Shown here: in pieces, positions 9,069 to 18,672 of the stretch
Position numbering within the stretch: the stretch's first letter is position 1
Layout of the letters: every line of letters begins with the position of its first letter
Origin: Streptomyces sp. ISL-43
Lineage (GTDB): Bacteria > Actinomycetota > Actinomycetes > Streptomycetales > Streptomycetaceae
Assembly: GCF_018614195.1 (NCBI RefSeq)
Contig: NZ_JAGGOT010000030.1
Location: 1-37,576, forward strand
Direction of reading: 5' to 3'
Length of the DNA stretch: 37,576 nt
The notes under the pieces: model-generated
Told to the model about the DNA's origin: nothing
Seen by the model: the letters and a program-made list of their open reading frames with translations, nothing else
Databases searched by the model: none
Made by a program: the position numbers and the translations under genes

Positions 9069-9290
9069 ATGGACCTGTCCCCCTCCGCCTGGCTGGAGGC
9101 CGCGACTCCCTACGTGCTGGCGGTCGCGGCCGTCACGCTGGCCTTCGTCGCCGCGTTCGCGGTCGCGGTCTTCGCGGTGCTGCACTTCCTCCTGCGGCGC
9201 CGACGGCGCCGGTGGCTCCGCGACGATGCCTCCGGTGCCCCCGCGCAGGACGGTCTCGACGGTTTCACCTGGACCTCCACGGAGGACTGA
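9069..9290 (+). CDS. Small single-pass membrane protein
   Basis: 73 residues starting MDLSPSAWLEAATPYVL. One long hydrophobic helix (about residues 12-42, Ala/Val/Phe-rich) is followed by a block of seven consecutive basic residues (RRRRRR and neighbours), so the C-terminus should be cytoplasmic; the tail is polar and acidic. Third codon positions are nearly all G or C, as in real Streptomyces genes, which supports it although no family is recognised. It lies between the divergent MpaB-type gene and the sphingomyelinase, 135 nt upstream of the latter. Function unknown. Confidence 0.6.
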   Translation: MDLSPSAWLEAATPYVLAVAAVTLAFVAAFAVAVFAVLHFLLRRRRRRWLRDDASGAPAQDGLDGFTWTSTED

Positions 9291-9350
9291 CCGGCTCCGT
9301 TTCACCCGCGCCCCCACGTTGTCGTGGTCCGGACAGAAAGTCGTGTCATG

Positions 9351-9370
9351 GGTGTTACCCAGAGGTAACC
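9351..9370. promoter_or_regulatory. Palindrome upstream of sphingomyelinase gene
   Basis: GTTACC (9354-9359) and GGTAAC (9364-9369) form a perfect dyad with a 4-nt spacer, about 57 nt before the sphingomyelinase start. It is too small for a convincing terminator and lies where a regulator would bind; protein unknown. Confidence 0.35.
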
Positions 9371-9425
9371 GCGGCTGCTTGGATGGCGGAGCCGATCTTC
9401 CCCCACAGGAACGAGGGAGACCTCC

Positions 9426-10415
9426 ATGTCGCACATCCCGCCCCGCAAGGCCCGCGCCGCCGCCACCGTCGTCGCCGCGATCGCCGTCGGAGCGCTCGCC
9501 GCCACCACGGCTCCGGCCGCTACCGCCGCGGAGGGCGCCGCCGCGCCGCGGCTCAGCGTCCTGTCGTACAACGCGTTCCTGATGAGCAAGAACCTGTACC
9601 CGAACTGGGGCCAGGACCACCGGGCGGCGGAGATCCCCAAGACCTCCTTCTTCCAGGGCCACGACGTGGTCGTGCTCCAGGAGGCCTTCGACAACGGCGC
9701 CTCGGACGCGCTGAAGTCCAACGCCTCCGCGCAGTACCCGTACCAGACCCCCGTCGTGGGCCGCGGCAAGAGCGGCTGGGACGCGACGGGCGGCGCCTAC
9801 TCCTCCACCACCCCGGAGGACGGCGGCGTGACGGTCCTCAGCAAGTGGCCGATCGTGCGCAAGGAGCAGGTCGTCTACAAGGACGCCTGCGGCGCCGACT
9901 GGTGGTCCAACAAGGGCTTCGCCTACGTCGTGCTGAACGTGAACGGCGCCAGGGTCCACGTGGTGGGCACCCACGCCCAGTCCACCGACCCGGGCTGCGG
10001 CGCGGGCGAGGCGGCGGACATGCGCGCCCGCCAGTTCCGGAACATCGACGCGTTCCTGGACGGCAAGAACATCCCGGCGGGCGAGCAGGTGATCGTGGCG
10101 GGCGACATGAACGTCGACTCGCGCACCCCCGAGTACGCCTCCATGCTGGCCAACGCCGACCTGGCGGGCTCCGACACCCGCACGGGCCACCCGTACTCCT
10201 TCGACACCGCGCTGAACTCGATAGCGAACTACCGCTACCCGACGGACCCGCGCGAGGACCTGGACTACGTGCTCTACCGCAAGGGCAACGCCCGCCCGGC
10301 GAACTGGGAGAACAACGTGGTGAAGGAGGAGTCGGCGCCCTGGACGGTCTCCAGCTGGGGCACCTCCTACACCTACACCAACCTCTCCGACCACTACCCC
10401 CTGATCGGTCGCTGA
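9426..10415 (+). CDS. Secreted sphingomyelin phosphodiesterase (neutral sphingomyelinase)
   Basis: 329 residues with a clear signal peptide (about 1-36, ending near ATAA) and a DNase I-like endonuclease/exonuclease/phosphatase fold. Key positions of the fold are present: Asn49 in SYNAF, metal-binding Glu86 in LQEAF, His in GTHAQ (183), GDMN at 226-229 and the catalytic His323 in SDHYP. The overall sequence resembles Bacillus/Listeria-type sphingomyelinase C, which splits sphingomyelin to ceramide and phosphocholine. In a soil organism it may serve phosphate or choline scavenging (inference). AACGAGGGAGACCTCC gives a strong ribosome-binding site. Hairpin terminator follows at 10427. Confidence 0.92.
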   Translation: MSHIPPRKARAAATVVAAIAVGALAATTAPAATAAEGAAAPRLSVLSYNAFLMSKNLYPNWGQDHRAAEIPKTSFFQGHDVVVLQEAFDNGASDALKSNASAQYPYQTPVVGRGKSGWDATGGAYSSTTPEDGGVTVLSKWPIVRKEQVVYKDACGADWWSNKGFAYVVLNVNGARVHVVGTHAQSTDPGCGAGEAADMRARQFRNIDAFLDGKNIPAGEQVIVAGDMNVDSRTPEYASMLANADLAGSDTRTGHPYSFDTALNSIANYRYPTDPREDLDYVLYRKGNARPANWENNVVKEESAPWTVSSWGTSYTYTNLSDHYPLIGR

Positions 10416-10426
10416 TCCAGCCCCGA

Positions 10427-10457
10427 CGGGTGCCCGCCGCGATCCGGCGGGCACCCG
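10427..10457 (+). terminator. Terminator hairpin after sphingomyelinase
   Basis: Perfect 13-bp stem: CGGGTGCCCGCCG (10427-10439) with CGGCGGGCACCCG (10445-10457), loop CGATC. It lies 12 nt after the stop codon and may also stop transcription coming from the opposite strand. Confidence 0.75.
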
Positions 10458-10541
10458 CGGCCCGGGGCGCCGGCTGATGCCGAGGACCAGGTGGAGAGAG
10501 TGAGTTCGAGGTCCGGGGCGGGGGGGCGACCCGGCCCCCGC

Positions 10542-12377
10542 CTACTCCGCGCCCTCGCCCGGCTGCTCGTACAGCCCCTCGATCAGCGCCCCGTACTTCT
10601 CCCGGACCACGCGCCGGCGCAACTTCAGCGAGGGGGTCAGCTCCCCGGACTCCGGTCCCCACTCCTCGGTCAGCAGCCGGTAGCGCTTGATCTGCTCGGT
10701 GCGGTTGAGCCGCGCGTTGGCGGCCTCGACGGCGCGGGCCACCTCCTCCCGTACGGCCGGGTGCGCGCCCAGCTCCGCGGGCGTGGCCGCCTCGATGCCG
10801 TGGGCCGCCGCCCAGGCGGGGGCCAGTTCCGGGTCCAGGACGAGGAGGGCGACGAGGTAGGAGCGGCCGTCGCCGTGCACCAGCGCCTGCCCGATCAGCG
10901 GGTGTTCCTTGACGGTGTTCTCCACCAGGGCCGGCGAGACGTTCTTGCCGTTCGAGGTGATGATCAGTTCCTTCTTGCGGTCGGTCAGCCAGAGGAACCC
11001 GTCCTCGTCGAGCCGGCCGACGTCCCCCGTCGGGAACCAGCCCTCCCCGTCGGCGGCGCTCTCCACCGACCCGTCCGGGAGCAGGTAGCCGTCGAAGACC
11101 GTCTCCCCGCGCGTGAAGATCTCCCCGTCGGCGGCGAGCCTCAGCTCCAGCCCCTCGATCGGGCGGCCCACCGAGCCCAGCCGGAAGCCGTCCGGGCTGT
11201 TGACGGTGCAGACGCCCGACGTCTCGGTCAGCCCCCAGGCGTCCATGATGGTGATCCCCCAGCCCGCCCAGAAGCGGACCACATCGATCGGCATCGGCGC
11301 GGTGGCGCTCGCCGTCCAGACCAGGCGGTCCAGCCCCGCCAGGCAGAGCAGCGGGTCCAGCACCCGCTCCTTCGCGGCGGCGTACGAGGCTTCGAGTGCC
11401 GCCGGGACCTCCTGCCCGCGCTCCCGGTGGGCCGCGCGGGAGCGCGCCAGGTCGTTCGCGGCTTCGATGGCGAGCCGCTGCTCCTCGGGGAGCCGCCCGA
11501 GCACCGCCCGTACGGAGGCGGCCAGTTTCTCCCACACCCGCGGGACGCCGAAGAACTGCACCGGGTGCAGCTCGCGCACCGCCGCCGACACGGCGGCCGG
11601 GTCGGCGCACAACCGGACGTGGGCGGCCCGCAGCAGCGGCAGGTAGATGCCGAGGACCCGCTCGGCGATGTGCGCGAAGGGCAGGTAGCAGACGTGCTCG
11701 GCGTGCTCGGGCAGGTCCACGTGCCGGTCGAGGCGGACCGCCTGGAGCATGATGTTGCGGTGGGTGAGGCGCACGCCCTTGGGGTCGCCGGTGGTGCCCG
11801 AGGTGTAGACGACGGTCAGCGGGTCCTCGGGACGCGACTCCTGCCAGGCCTTCTCGAAGGCGTCGGGGCGGTACAGGCGGGCACCACTGGCGTACAGGGA
11901 GCCGTAGGTGCGGTGCGGGCCCGCCTCGGAGGCCTCGGCTACGACCAGCCGCTCCAGCGGGACCCCGGGGTCGGTCAGCAGCGGCTCCCAGCGGGCCAGT
12001 TCCCGGGCGCCCTCGACGACGGCGAGCCTGGCCCGGCTGTGCCGGGCTATGTGGGCGATCTGCTCGGGCGCGGAGGTCCCGTACACGGTGACGGGCACGG
12101 CGCCGAGGTGGACGAGGGCGAGGTCGGTGAGCCAGTGCTCGGGGCGGTTGCCCATCATCAGCAGGACGTGCTCGCCGCGCCCGACGCCGAGGGCGGCGTA
12201 GCCGGAGGCGAGGACGGCGACCTTGCGGCGTACGTCGGACCAGCTGAGGGTGGACCAGCCGTCGCCCTCGCGCCACGAGAGGGCGGGCAGATCGCCGTGC
12301 TCGGCGGCGTTGCGCGCCAGCAGGGCGGGCAGGACGAGCTCGTCGGTAGGTGCGGGCAGTCGCAGTTTCGTGGGCAT
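10542..12377 (-). CDS. Long-chain acyl-CoA synthetase (AMP-dependent synthetase/ligase, FadD15-like)
   Basis: 611-residue ANL-superfamily ligase. The AMP/phosphate-binding loop TSGTTGDPKG is at residues 192-201, the WGLTET motif follows in the central part, then TGD and the hinge region (FLWLTDRKKELI), and a conserved C-terminal Lys in the LKLRRRVVREKYG stretch. The long insert and the ERVLG and VPRVWEK segments are typical of long-chain acyl-CoA synthetases of the FadD15/FAA type. It activates fatty acids to acyl-CoA with ATP at the membrane or in the cytosol. AGGAG precedes the ATG by 5 nt. It diverges from a MerR regulator, and could feed acyl-CoA to the nearby beta-oxidation operon. Confidence 0.93.
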   Translation of the reverse strand: MPTKLRLPAPTDELVLPALLARNAAEHGDLPALSWREGDGWSTLSWSDVRRKVAVLASGYAALGVGRGEHVLLMMGNRPEHWLTDLALVHLGAVPVTVYGTSAPEQIAHIARHSRARLAVVEGARELARWEPLLTDPGVPLERLVVAEASEAGPHRTYGSLYASGARLYRPDAFEKAWQESRPEDPLTVVYTSGTTGDPKGVRLTHRNIMLQAVRLDRHVDLPEHAEHVCYLPFAHIAERVLGIYLPLLRAAHVRLCADPAAVSAAVRELHPVQFFGVPRVWEKLAASVRAVLGRLPEEQRLAIEAANDLARSRAAHRERGQEVPAALEASYAAAKERVLDPLLCLAGLDRLVWTASATAPMPIDVVRFWAGWGITIMDAWGLTETSGVCTVNSPDGFRLGSVGRPIEGLELRLAADGEIFTRGETVFDGYLLPDGSVESAADGEGWFPTGDVGRLDEDGFLWLTDRKKELIITSNGKNVSPALVENTVKEHPLIGQALVHGDGRSYLVALLVLDPELAPAWAAAHGIEAATPAELGAHPAVREEVARAVEAANARLNRTEQIKRYRLLTEEWGPESGELTPSLKLRRRVVREKYGALIEGLYEQPGEGAE

Positions 12378-12490
12378 GGGCAGCTCCTGGCCGTTTCACA
12401 TCGTTGGTGCGACAGCAATACTGTTGAACCGCGGTACGGGAACGAACTGTGCCGATGAAGGCGTGCTGATCAGAGAGCGAGGCGGAGACC
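12378..12490. promoter_or_regulatory. Divergent promoter region, synthetase/MerR
   Basis: 113-nt region separating the acyl-CoA synthetase and the MerR gene. It contains a short dyad ACAG-CAATA-CTGT (12412-12424). MerR proteins usually bind a dyad between -35 and -10, so this is a place to look for the operator, but the dyad is short and the call weak. Confidence 0.3.
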
Positions 12491-13216
12491 ATGACCACCC
12501 AGGCACCCGAGCCGGCGCTCACCGTCGACGAGTTGGCCGCCAGGGCGGGCGTGACCGTCCGCACCGTACGGTTCTACAGCACCCGCGGCCTTTTGCCCCC
12601 TCCCGTGATCGGACCCCGCCGGGTGGGCCACTACGGCCCCGAGCACCTGTCGCGGCTGGCGCTGATCGAGGAGCTGCAGCACCAGGGCATGACCCTGTCG
12701 GCCATCGAGCGCTACCTCGACGCCCTGCCCGACGACCTGAGCGCGCACGATCTGGCCATCCACCGGGCGCTGGTGGCCACATGGGCCCCGGACGCGGCGT
12801 TGAAGGCCTCGCGCGCGGAGCTGGAGAAGCGGGCGGGGCGGACCCTGACGGAGAACGACATCCGGCGGCTGACCGCGATGAACGTGCTGGCGCCGGCCCC
12901 GGAGGGCTTCCGGGTGGACGTGGGGTTGCTGCGGCTCGGGGTCGCGCTGCTCGACGTACCGATCGCCCACGAGACGATCCTGATCGCGCGCAAGGTGCTG
13001 CTGGAGCACGCGCGGACGGCCGCGCACGAGCTGACCGCGCTCTTCCGCGACGAGGTGTGGGGGCCGTTCACCGAGGGCGAGAACGATCCGGAGCGGGTGG
13101 AGTCGATGAAGGCGCTGTCCGCGCACATGCAGCCGATGGTGGTGCAGGCCCTGGTGACGGCGTTCCAGCGCTCGCTGAAGGAGGAGCTGCGGGCCGCCTT
13201 CGTCCCGGAGGAGTAG
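12491..13216 (+). CDS. MerR family transcriptional regulator
   Basis: 241 residues. The N-terminal MerR winged helix-turn-helix is clear (residues about 10-80: LTVDELAARAGVTVRTVRFY then the RRVGHYGPEHLSRLALIEEL block). The long C-terminal region has no cysteine pattern for metal sensing and should bind another ligand. Its start is divergent from the acyl-CoA synthetase, so control of that gene, perhaps in answer to acyl-CoA or fatty acid, is plausible but inferred. Third codon positions and length are normal. A downstream gene begins 17 nt after the stop and may be co-transcribed. Confidence 0.88.
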   Translation: MTTQAPEPALTVDELAARAGVTVRTVRFYSTRGLLPPPVIGPRRVGHYGPEHLSRLALIEELQHQGMTLSAIERYLDALPDDLSAHDLAIHRALVATWAPDAALKASRAELEKRAGRTLTENDIRRLTAMNVLAPAPEGFRVDVGLLRLGVALLDVPIAHETILIARKVLLEHARTAAHELTALFRDEVWGPFTEGENDPERVESMKALSAHMQPMVVQALVTAFQRSLKEELRAAFVPEE

Positions 13217-13233
13217 TTTGCGAGGATGCCCCC

Positions 13234-13941
13234 ATGGCGATGATCTACAAGACCACGATGAAACCCGGAAAGCTGGAACTCGTCTCCTCCTGGCTGCCGA
13301 CGCGGCCTTGGTACGTGCCCACGGGACAGACGCCCGAACTGGACAAGTCGGGCGGATTCAGGCTTGACGATCCGGAGGGCGAGGTCGGCATCGAGTTCAT
13401 GGTGCTCACCGACTTCTCGGGCGGGCGGGAGACCTCGTACCTCGTGCCGCTCACCTACCGGGGCGCCCCGCTCGACACCGCCGGGGCGGGCCTGGTGGGC
13501 ACCTCCGAGCACGGTGTGCTCGGCAAGCGGTGGATCTACGACGGCGCCCACGACCCGGTGCTCGTGGCCCAGTTGCTCGCGCTGTTCCAGGGCCGCGCCG
13601 TGGCGCAGGACCAGTGCGACAGCGATGCGCCCGACCCCTCCGTCACGGCGTGGTTCCGCGGACCGGAGCTCCCGGCGGTCCTCTCCGGAGAGCCGCTGGA
13701 GGTCTCCGACACCGCGCGGGGCACGGACGTGCCCGTGGCGGGCACGCGGGTGCTCGGCCTGACGCGGGTCCTGCGGTCCGAGGAAACGCCCGAGGACCCC
13801 TCCGGTCCGGCGGCGGCCACGGCCACCGCGCCGGCCGGCATCACCGGCCGGATCACCGCCGGCTGGACCACGCTGGACGGCTCCGCGTACCGGGGCGCGT
13901 TCGCGACGCTGCGCGCCGCCGACGCGCACGTCACCACCTGA
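13234..13941 (+). CDS. Maltokinase N-terminal cap-like domain protein
   Basis: 235-residue soluble protein starting MAMIYKTTMKPGKLELVSSW. It resembles the N-terminal cap domain of maltokinase/Pep2-type proteins (features such as LPTRPWYV, VPLTYRGAPLD and GKRWIYDGAHDPVLVAQLLAL), without a kinase domain. Stand-alone copies in Streptomyces are often labelled 1,4-alpha-glucan branching protein by transfer, a label not supported by any glycosidase motif here. The reading frame extends further upstream, but ATG 13234, just after the MerR gene, is the sensible start. The last about 40 residues are Ala/Thr-rich. Function unknown; a carbohydrate-linked role is only suggested by the family. Confidence 0.68.
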   Translation: MAMIYKTTMKPGKLELVSSWLPTRPWYVPTGQTPELDKSGGFRLDDPEGEVGIEFMVLTDFSGGRETSYLVPLTYRGAPLDTAGAGLVGTSEHGVLGKRWIYDGAHDPVLVAQLLALFQGRAVAQDQCDSDAPDPSVTAWFRGPELPAVLSGEPLEVSDTARGTDVPVAGTRVLGLTRVLRSEETPEDPSGPAAATATAPAGITGRITAGWTTLDGSAYRGAFATLRAADAHVTT

Positions 13942-13952
13942 CCCGCTACCGC

Positions 13953-13992
13953 GCGCGAGGTCCCGGGGCCCGCGGAGCCCGGGACCTCGCGC
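13953..13992. terminator. Bidirectional terminator hairpin
   Basis: Perfect 15-bp inverted repeat: GCGCGAGGTCCCGGG (13953-13967) with CCCGGGACCTCGCGC (13978-13992), 10-nt loop. It separates the plus-strand gene ending at 13941 from the convergent end of fadB at 14003. Confidence 0.82.
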
Positions 13993-14002
13993 CGGTCACC
14001 GC

Positions 14003-16189
14003 TCAGTCGGCGTAGGTCTCGCCGCGCCCGGCCTTCTCGACCAGGGAGGCGGGCGGGGTGAACCGCTCGCCGTAGCGCTCGGCCAGCTCGCGGGCGCGGG
14101 CCACGAAGCCGGCCAGGCCGCCCTCGTAGCCGTTGATGTACTGGATCACGCCGCCGGTCCAGGCCGGGAAGCCGATGCCCATGATGGAGCCGATGTTGGC
14201 GTCGGCGATGGAGGTGAGCACGCCCTCGTCGAAGCAGCGGACGGTGTCCAGCGCCTCGGAGAAGAGCATCCGCTCCTTCATGTCTTCAAAAGGCACGGTC
14301 GCGGACGGGTTCTCCCCGCCGGGCTTCCCGAAGTGCTCGCGCAGCCCCGGCCAGATGCGGGCGCGCTTGCCCGCCTCGTCGTACTCGTAGAAGCCGGCTC
14401 CGCCGCTGCGGCCCGGGCGCCCGAACTCGTCGACCATCCGGTCGATGACGGTGTCGGCCGGGTGCTCGGCCCACGTCCGGCCCTCGGCCTCGAAGGCCTT
14501 GCGGGTCTCGTTGCGGATCTTGCGGGGCAGCGTGAGCGTCAGCTCGTCCATCAGGGAGAGCACCTTGGCCGGGTATCCGGCCTGCGCGGCGGCCTGCTCG
14601 ATGGAGGCGGGCTCGATGCCCTCGCCGACCATCGCGACGCCCTCGTTGATGAACTGGCCGATGACGCGTGAGGTGAAGAAGCCGCGCGAGTCGTTGACCA
14701 CGATCGGGGTCTTGTTGATCTGCCGTACGAGGTCGAAGGCGCGGGCGATGGCCTCGTCGCCGGTGCGCTCGCCCTTGATGATCTCGACCAGCGGCATCTT
14801 GTCCACGGGCGAGAAGAAGTGCAGGCCGATGAAGTCGGCGGGCCGCGAAACCCCTTCCGCGAGGCCCGTGATGGGCAGCGTGGAGGTGTTGGAGCAGAGC
14901 AGCGCGTCGGGGGTGAGGAACTCCTGGATCTCCTGGAACACCTTGTGCTTGAGCGCGGTGTCCTCGAAGACGGCCTCGATGACGGCGTCACAGCCGGCCA
15001 GGTCGGCGGGCTCGGCGGTCGGGGTGATCCGGGCGAGCAGCTCGGCGCGCTTGGCCTCGGTGGTACGGCCGCGGGACAGGGCCTTGTCGAGCAGCTTCTC
15101 GGAGTACGCCTTGCCCTTGGCGGCGGCCTCGGGGGTGACGTCCTTGAGCACCACCTCGATGCCCGCGCGGGCGCAGGAGTAGGCGATGCCGGCGCCCATC
15201 ATGCCGGCGCCGAGGACGGCGACCTTGGCGACCTTGCGGGGCTCCACGCCCTGCGGGCGGCTGCGGCCGGCGTTGACGGCCTGGAGGTCGAAGAAGAACG
15301 CCTGGATCATGTTCTTGGCGGTCTGCCCGGTGACCAGCTCGGTGAAGTAGCGGGCCTCGATGGTCAGCGCGGTCTCGAAGTCCACCTGGGCGCCTTCGAC
15401 GGCACAGGCGAGGATGTTGCGCGGGGCCGGGTACGGGGCCCCGTTCAGCTGCTTCTTCAAGTTGGCCGGGAAGGCCGGGAGGTTGGCGGCGAACCGCGGG
15501 TTGGACGGCGTACCGCCCGGGATCTTGTAGCCGGGGACGTCCCACGGCTGCTTGGACTCCGGGTTCGCGTCGATGAAGGCGCGCGCCTTGGCGAGCATCT
15601 CCTCGGGCGTGGCGGCCAGTTCGTGGACCAGGCCGTTGTCCAGCGCGCGCTGCGGGTTGTACTGGGTCCCCTGCAGCAGCACCTTGAGCAGCGCGTCGGC
15701 GATGCCCATCAGGCGCACGGTGCGGGTGACGCCGCCGCCGGCCGGGAGCAGGCCGAGGGTGACCTCGGGCAGGCCGATCTTCGAGCCGGGCGCGTCGAGG
15801 GCCACGCGGTGGTGGGAGGCCAGGCAGATCTCGTAACCGCCGCCAAGGGCCGTGCCGTTGATGGCGGCGACGACGGGCTTGCCGAGGGTCTCGATGCGGC
15901 GCAGTGAGCTCTTGATCGCGGTGCCGGTGTCGAAGGCCAGCTGCGCGTGCTCGGGGCGCAGCCGGATCATGTCCTTCAGGTCGCCGCCGGCGAAGAAGGT
16001 CTTCTTGGCGGAGGTGAAGATGATGCCCCGGATGGAGTCCTTCTCGGCCTCGGCACGCTCCGCGATCGCGGCGATGGAGTCCTTGAAGGCCTGGTTCATC
16101 GTGTTGGCGGACTGGTTGGGGTCGTCGAGGACCAGGGTGACGACGCCGGTCTCGTCCTGTTCCCAGCGGATCGTGGTGGACTCGCTCAT
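14003..16189 (-). CDS. fadB: Multifunctional fatty acid oxidation protein (enoyl-CoA hydratase / 3-hydroxyacyl-CoA dehydrogenase)
   Basis: 728-residue fusion of an N-terminal crotonase domain (1-190) and a C-terminal 3-hydroxyacyl-CoA dehydrogenase. The two hydratase glutamates are visible (GGGYEICLAS and IGLPEVTLGLLP), then a Rossmann fold with LGAGMMGAGIA at about 330 and the dehydrogenase signature around LHFFSPVDKMPLVEII. It catalyses the middle steps of beta-oxidation: hydration and NAD-dependent oxidation. GGAAG precedes the ATG. Next to it, 45 nt upstream, lies the thiolase, and upstream again dehydrogenase, LLM enzyme and racemase, giving an operon that ends at the hairpin 13953-13992. 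Length and motifs are normal. Confidence 0.95.
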   Translation of the reverse strand: MSESTTIRWEQDETGVVTLVLDDPNQSANTMNQAFKDSIAAIAERAEAEKDSIRGIIFTSAKKTFFAGGDLKDMIRLRPEHAQLAFDTGTAIKSSLRRIETLGKPVVAAINGTALGGGYEICLASHHRVALDAPGSKIGLPEVTLGLLPAGGGVTRTVRLMGIADALLKVLLQGTQYNPQRALDNGLVHELAATPEEMLAKARAFIDANPESKQPWDVPGYKIPGGTPSNPRFAANLPAFPANLKKQLNGAPYPAPRNILACAVEGAQVDFETALTIEARYFTELVTGQTAKNMIQAFFFDLQAVNAGRSRPQGVEPRKVAKVAVLGAGMMGAGIAYSCARAGIEVVLKDVTPEAAAKGKAYSEKLLDKALSRGRTTEAKRAELLARITPTAEPADLAGCDAVIEAVFEDTALKHKVFQEIQEFLTPDALLCSNTSTLPITGLAEGVSRPADFIGLHFFSPVDKMPLVEIIKGERTGDEAIARAFDLVRQINKTPIVVNDSRGFFTSRVIGQFINEGVAMVGEGIEPASIEQAAAQAGYPAKVLSLMDELTLTLPRKIRNETRKAFEAEGRTWAEHPADTVIDRMVDEFGRPGRSGGAGFYEYDEAGKRARIWPGLREHFGKPGGENPSATVPFEDMKERMLFSEALDTVRCFDEGVLTSIADANIGSIMGIGFPAWTGGVIQYINGYEGGLAGFVARARELAERYGERFTPPASLVEKAGRGETYAD

Positions 16190-16234
16190 GTTCGCTACTT
16201 CCGTGTCAGGGGTGGGATCAGGGATCAGGACGGA

Positions 16235-17449
<1,215 letters not shown>

Positions 17450-17519
17450 TGGTCAAGCCTTTCGAGGGTGCGGAGGCGAGGTCGGGGAGGGGTGGCGTGG
17501 GACGGGGCGGTGCGCGGGG

Positions 17520-18662
17520 TCAGCCGAGCAGGGAACGGCCGATGATCTCCTTCATGATCTCGGTCGTACCGCCGTAGATGGTCTGGATGCGGCCGTCGGT
17601 GAAGGCTCGCGCGACGCGGTACTCGGTCATGTATCCGTAGCCGCCGTGCAGTTGCAGGCAGCGGTCGGCGACACGCTTCTGCAGCTCGGTGGCCCACCAC
17701 TTCGCCATCGAGGCGTGGACGTGGTCCAGCTCCCCGTTGGAGTGGTCGGTGATGCAGCGGTCCAGGAACGTGCGGGTGACCGCGCACTCGGTGGCCATCT
17801 CCGCGATCTCGAACCGGATGTGCTGGAGCTTGGAGAGCGGCCGCCCGAAGGCCTCGCGCTCCTTCACGTACTGGGTGGTGATCTCCAGCAGGTACTCGGC
17901 GGCGGCGATGCCCGCCATGGCGATGCCCATCCGCTCCTGCGCGAGGTTGGTCATCAGGTGGACGAAGGCGCCGTTCAGCTCGCCGAGCAGGTTCTCCTTG
18001 GGGACGCGCACGTCGTTGAAGAACAACTCGGCGGTGTCCTGCGCCTTCTGGCCGATCTTGTCGAGGTTGCGGCCGCGCTCGAAGCCCTCCGCGCCGCGCT
18101 CCACGACCAGCAGCGACATGCCGTGCGCCCCGCCCTCGGGAGTGGTCTTGGCGACCACGACCACCAGGTCGGCGAGGATGCCGTTGGAGATGAAGGTCTT
18201 GGAGCCGTTCAGCACCCAGTGGTCGCCCGCGTCCTCGGCGGTGGTCCGGATCCCCTGGAGGTCGGAGCCCGCGCCCGGCTCGGTCATCGCGATGGCGGTG
18301 ATGGTCTCCCCGGAGCAGAAGCCGGGCAGCCAGCGGCGCTTCTGCTCTTCGGTGGACAGCGAGGTCAGGTACGGCCCGATGATGTCGTTGTGCAGCCCGA
18401 TCGCGAGCCCGGCGGCGCCGGCCCGGGTGAACTCCTCGGCGATCACCGCCGCGTACCGGAAGTCGGTGTTCCCGCCGCCCCCGTACTCCTCCGGGACGGC
18501 GAGACCGAGCAAGCCCTGCCGGCCGGCGGCCCTCCAGGCCTCGCGGCTGACGATGCCGTCCTTCTCCCACTGCTCGTAGTGCGGCAGCACCTCCTTGGTG
18601 AGGAAGGTGCGGACGGTCTCGCGGAACGCCTCGTGGTCGGCGTCGAAGATCTGGCGTTTCAT
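17520..18662 (-). CDS. Acyl-CoA dehydrogenase, long-chain/branched-chain (LCAD-like)
   Basis: 380-residue flavoprotein. The typical ACAD sequence AMTEPGAGSD is at 125-134. The position of the MCAD-type catalytic Glu (IYEGT) reads IYGGTTEIM here (362-370), as in mammalian LCAD and isovaleryl-CoA dehydrogenase. In those the base is a Glu in the QER stretch of an earlier helix, and here QER is at 242-244 (Glu243). So this is an active LCAD-type enzyme, consistent with long or branched acyl chains. Its ribosome-binding site GAGGAG overlaps the stop of the LLM gene. It should introduce the alpha,beta double bond, passing electrons to ETF. Confidence 0.94.
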   Translation of the reverse strand: MKRQIFDADHEAFRETVRTFLTKEVLPHYEQWEKDGIVSREAWRAAGRQGLLGLAVPEEYGGGGNTDFRYAAVIAEEFTRAGAAGLAIGLHNDIIGPYLTSLSTEEQKRRWLPGFCSGETITAIAMTEPGAGSDLQGIRTTAEDAGDHWVLNGSKTFISNGILADLVVVVAKTTPEGGAHGMSLLVVERGAEGFERGRNLDKIGQKAQDTAELFFNDVRVPKENLLGELNGAFVHLMTNLAQERMGIAMAGIAAAEYLLEITTQYVKEREAFGRPLSKLQHIRFEIAEMATECAVTRTFLDRCITDHSNGELDHVHASMAKWWATELQKRVADRCLQLHGGYGYMTEYRVARAFTDGRIQTIYGGTTEIMKEIIGRSLLG

Positions 18663-18672
18663 CGGGGGCTCC

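Noticed and set aside
12223..13941. A 572-residue protein from 12223
   Set aside because: Only the part from 13234 is protein-like; the front part is antisense to the acyl-CoA synthetase and in another frame of the MerR gene.
13234..13941. 1,4-alpha-glucan branching enzyme
   Set aside because: No glycoside hydrolase family 13 motif and far too short; the similarity is to the maltokinase cap domain only.
17520..18662. Acyl-CoA dehydrogenase as inactive because IYEGT reads IYGGT
   Set aside because: LCAD and isovaleryl-CoA dehydrogenase show the same change and use a Glu in the QER helix, which is present here (Glu243).
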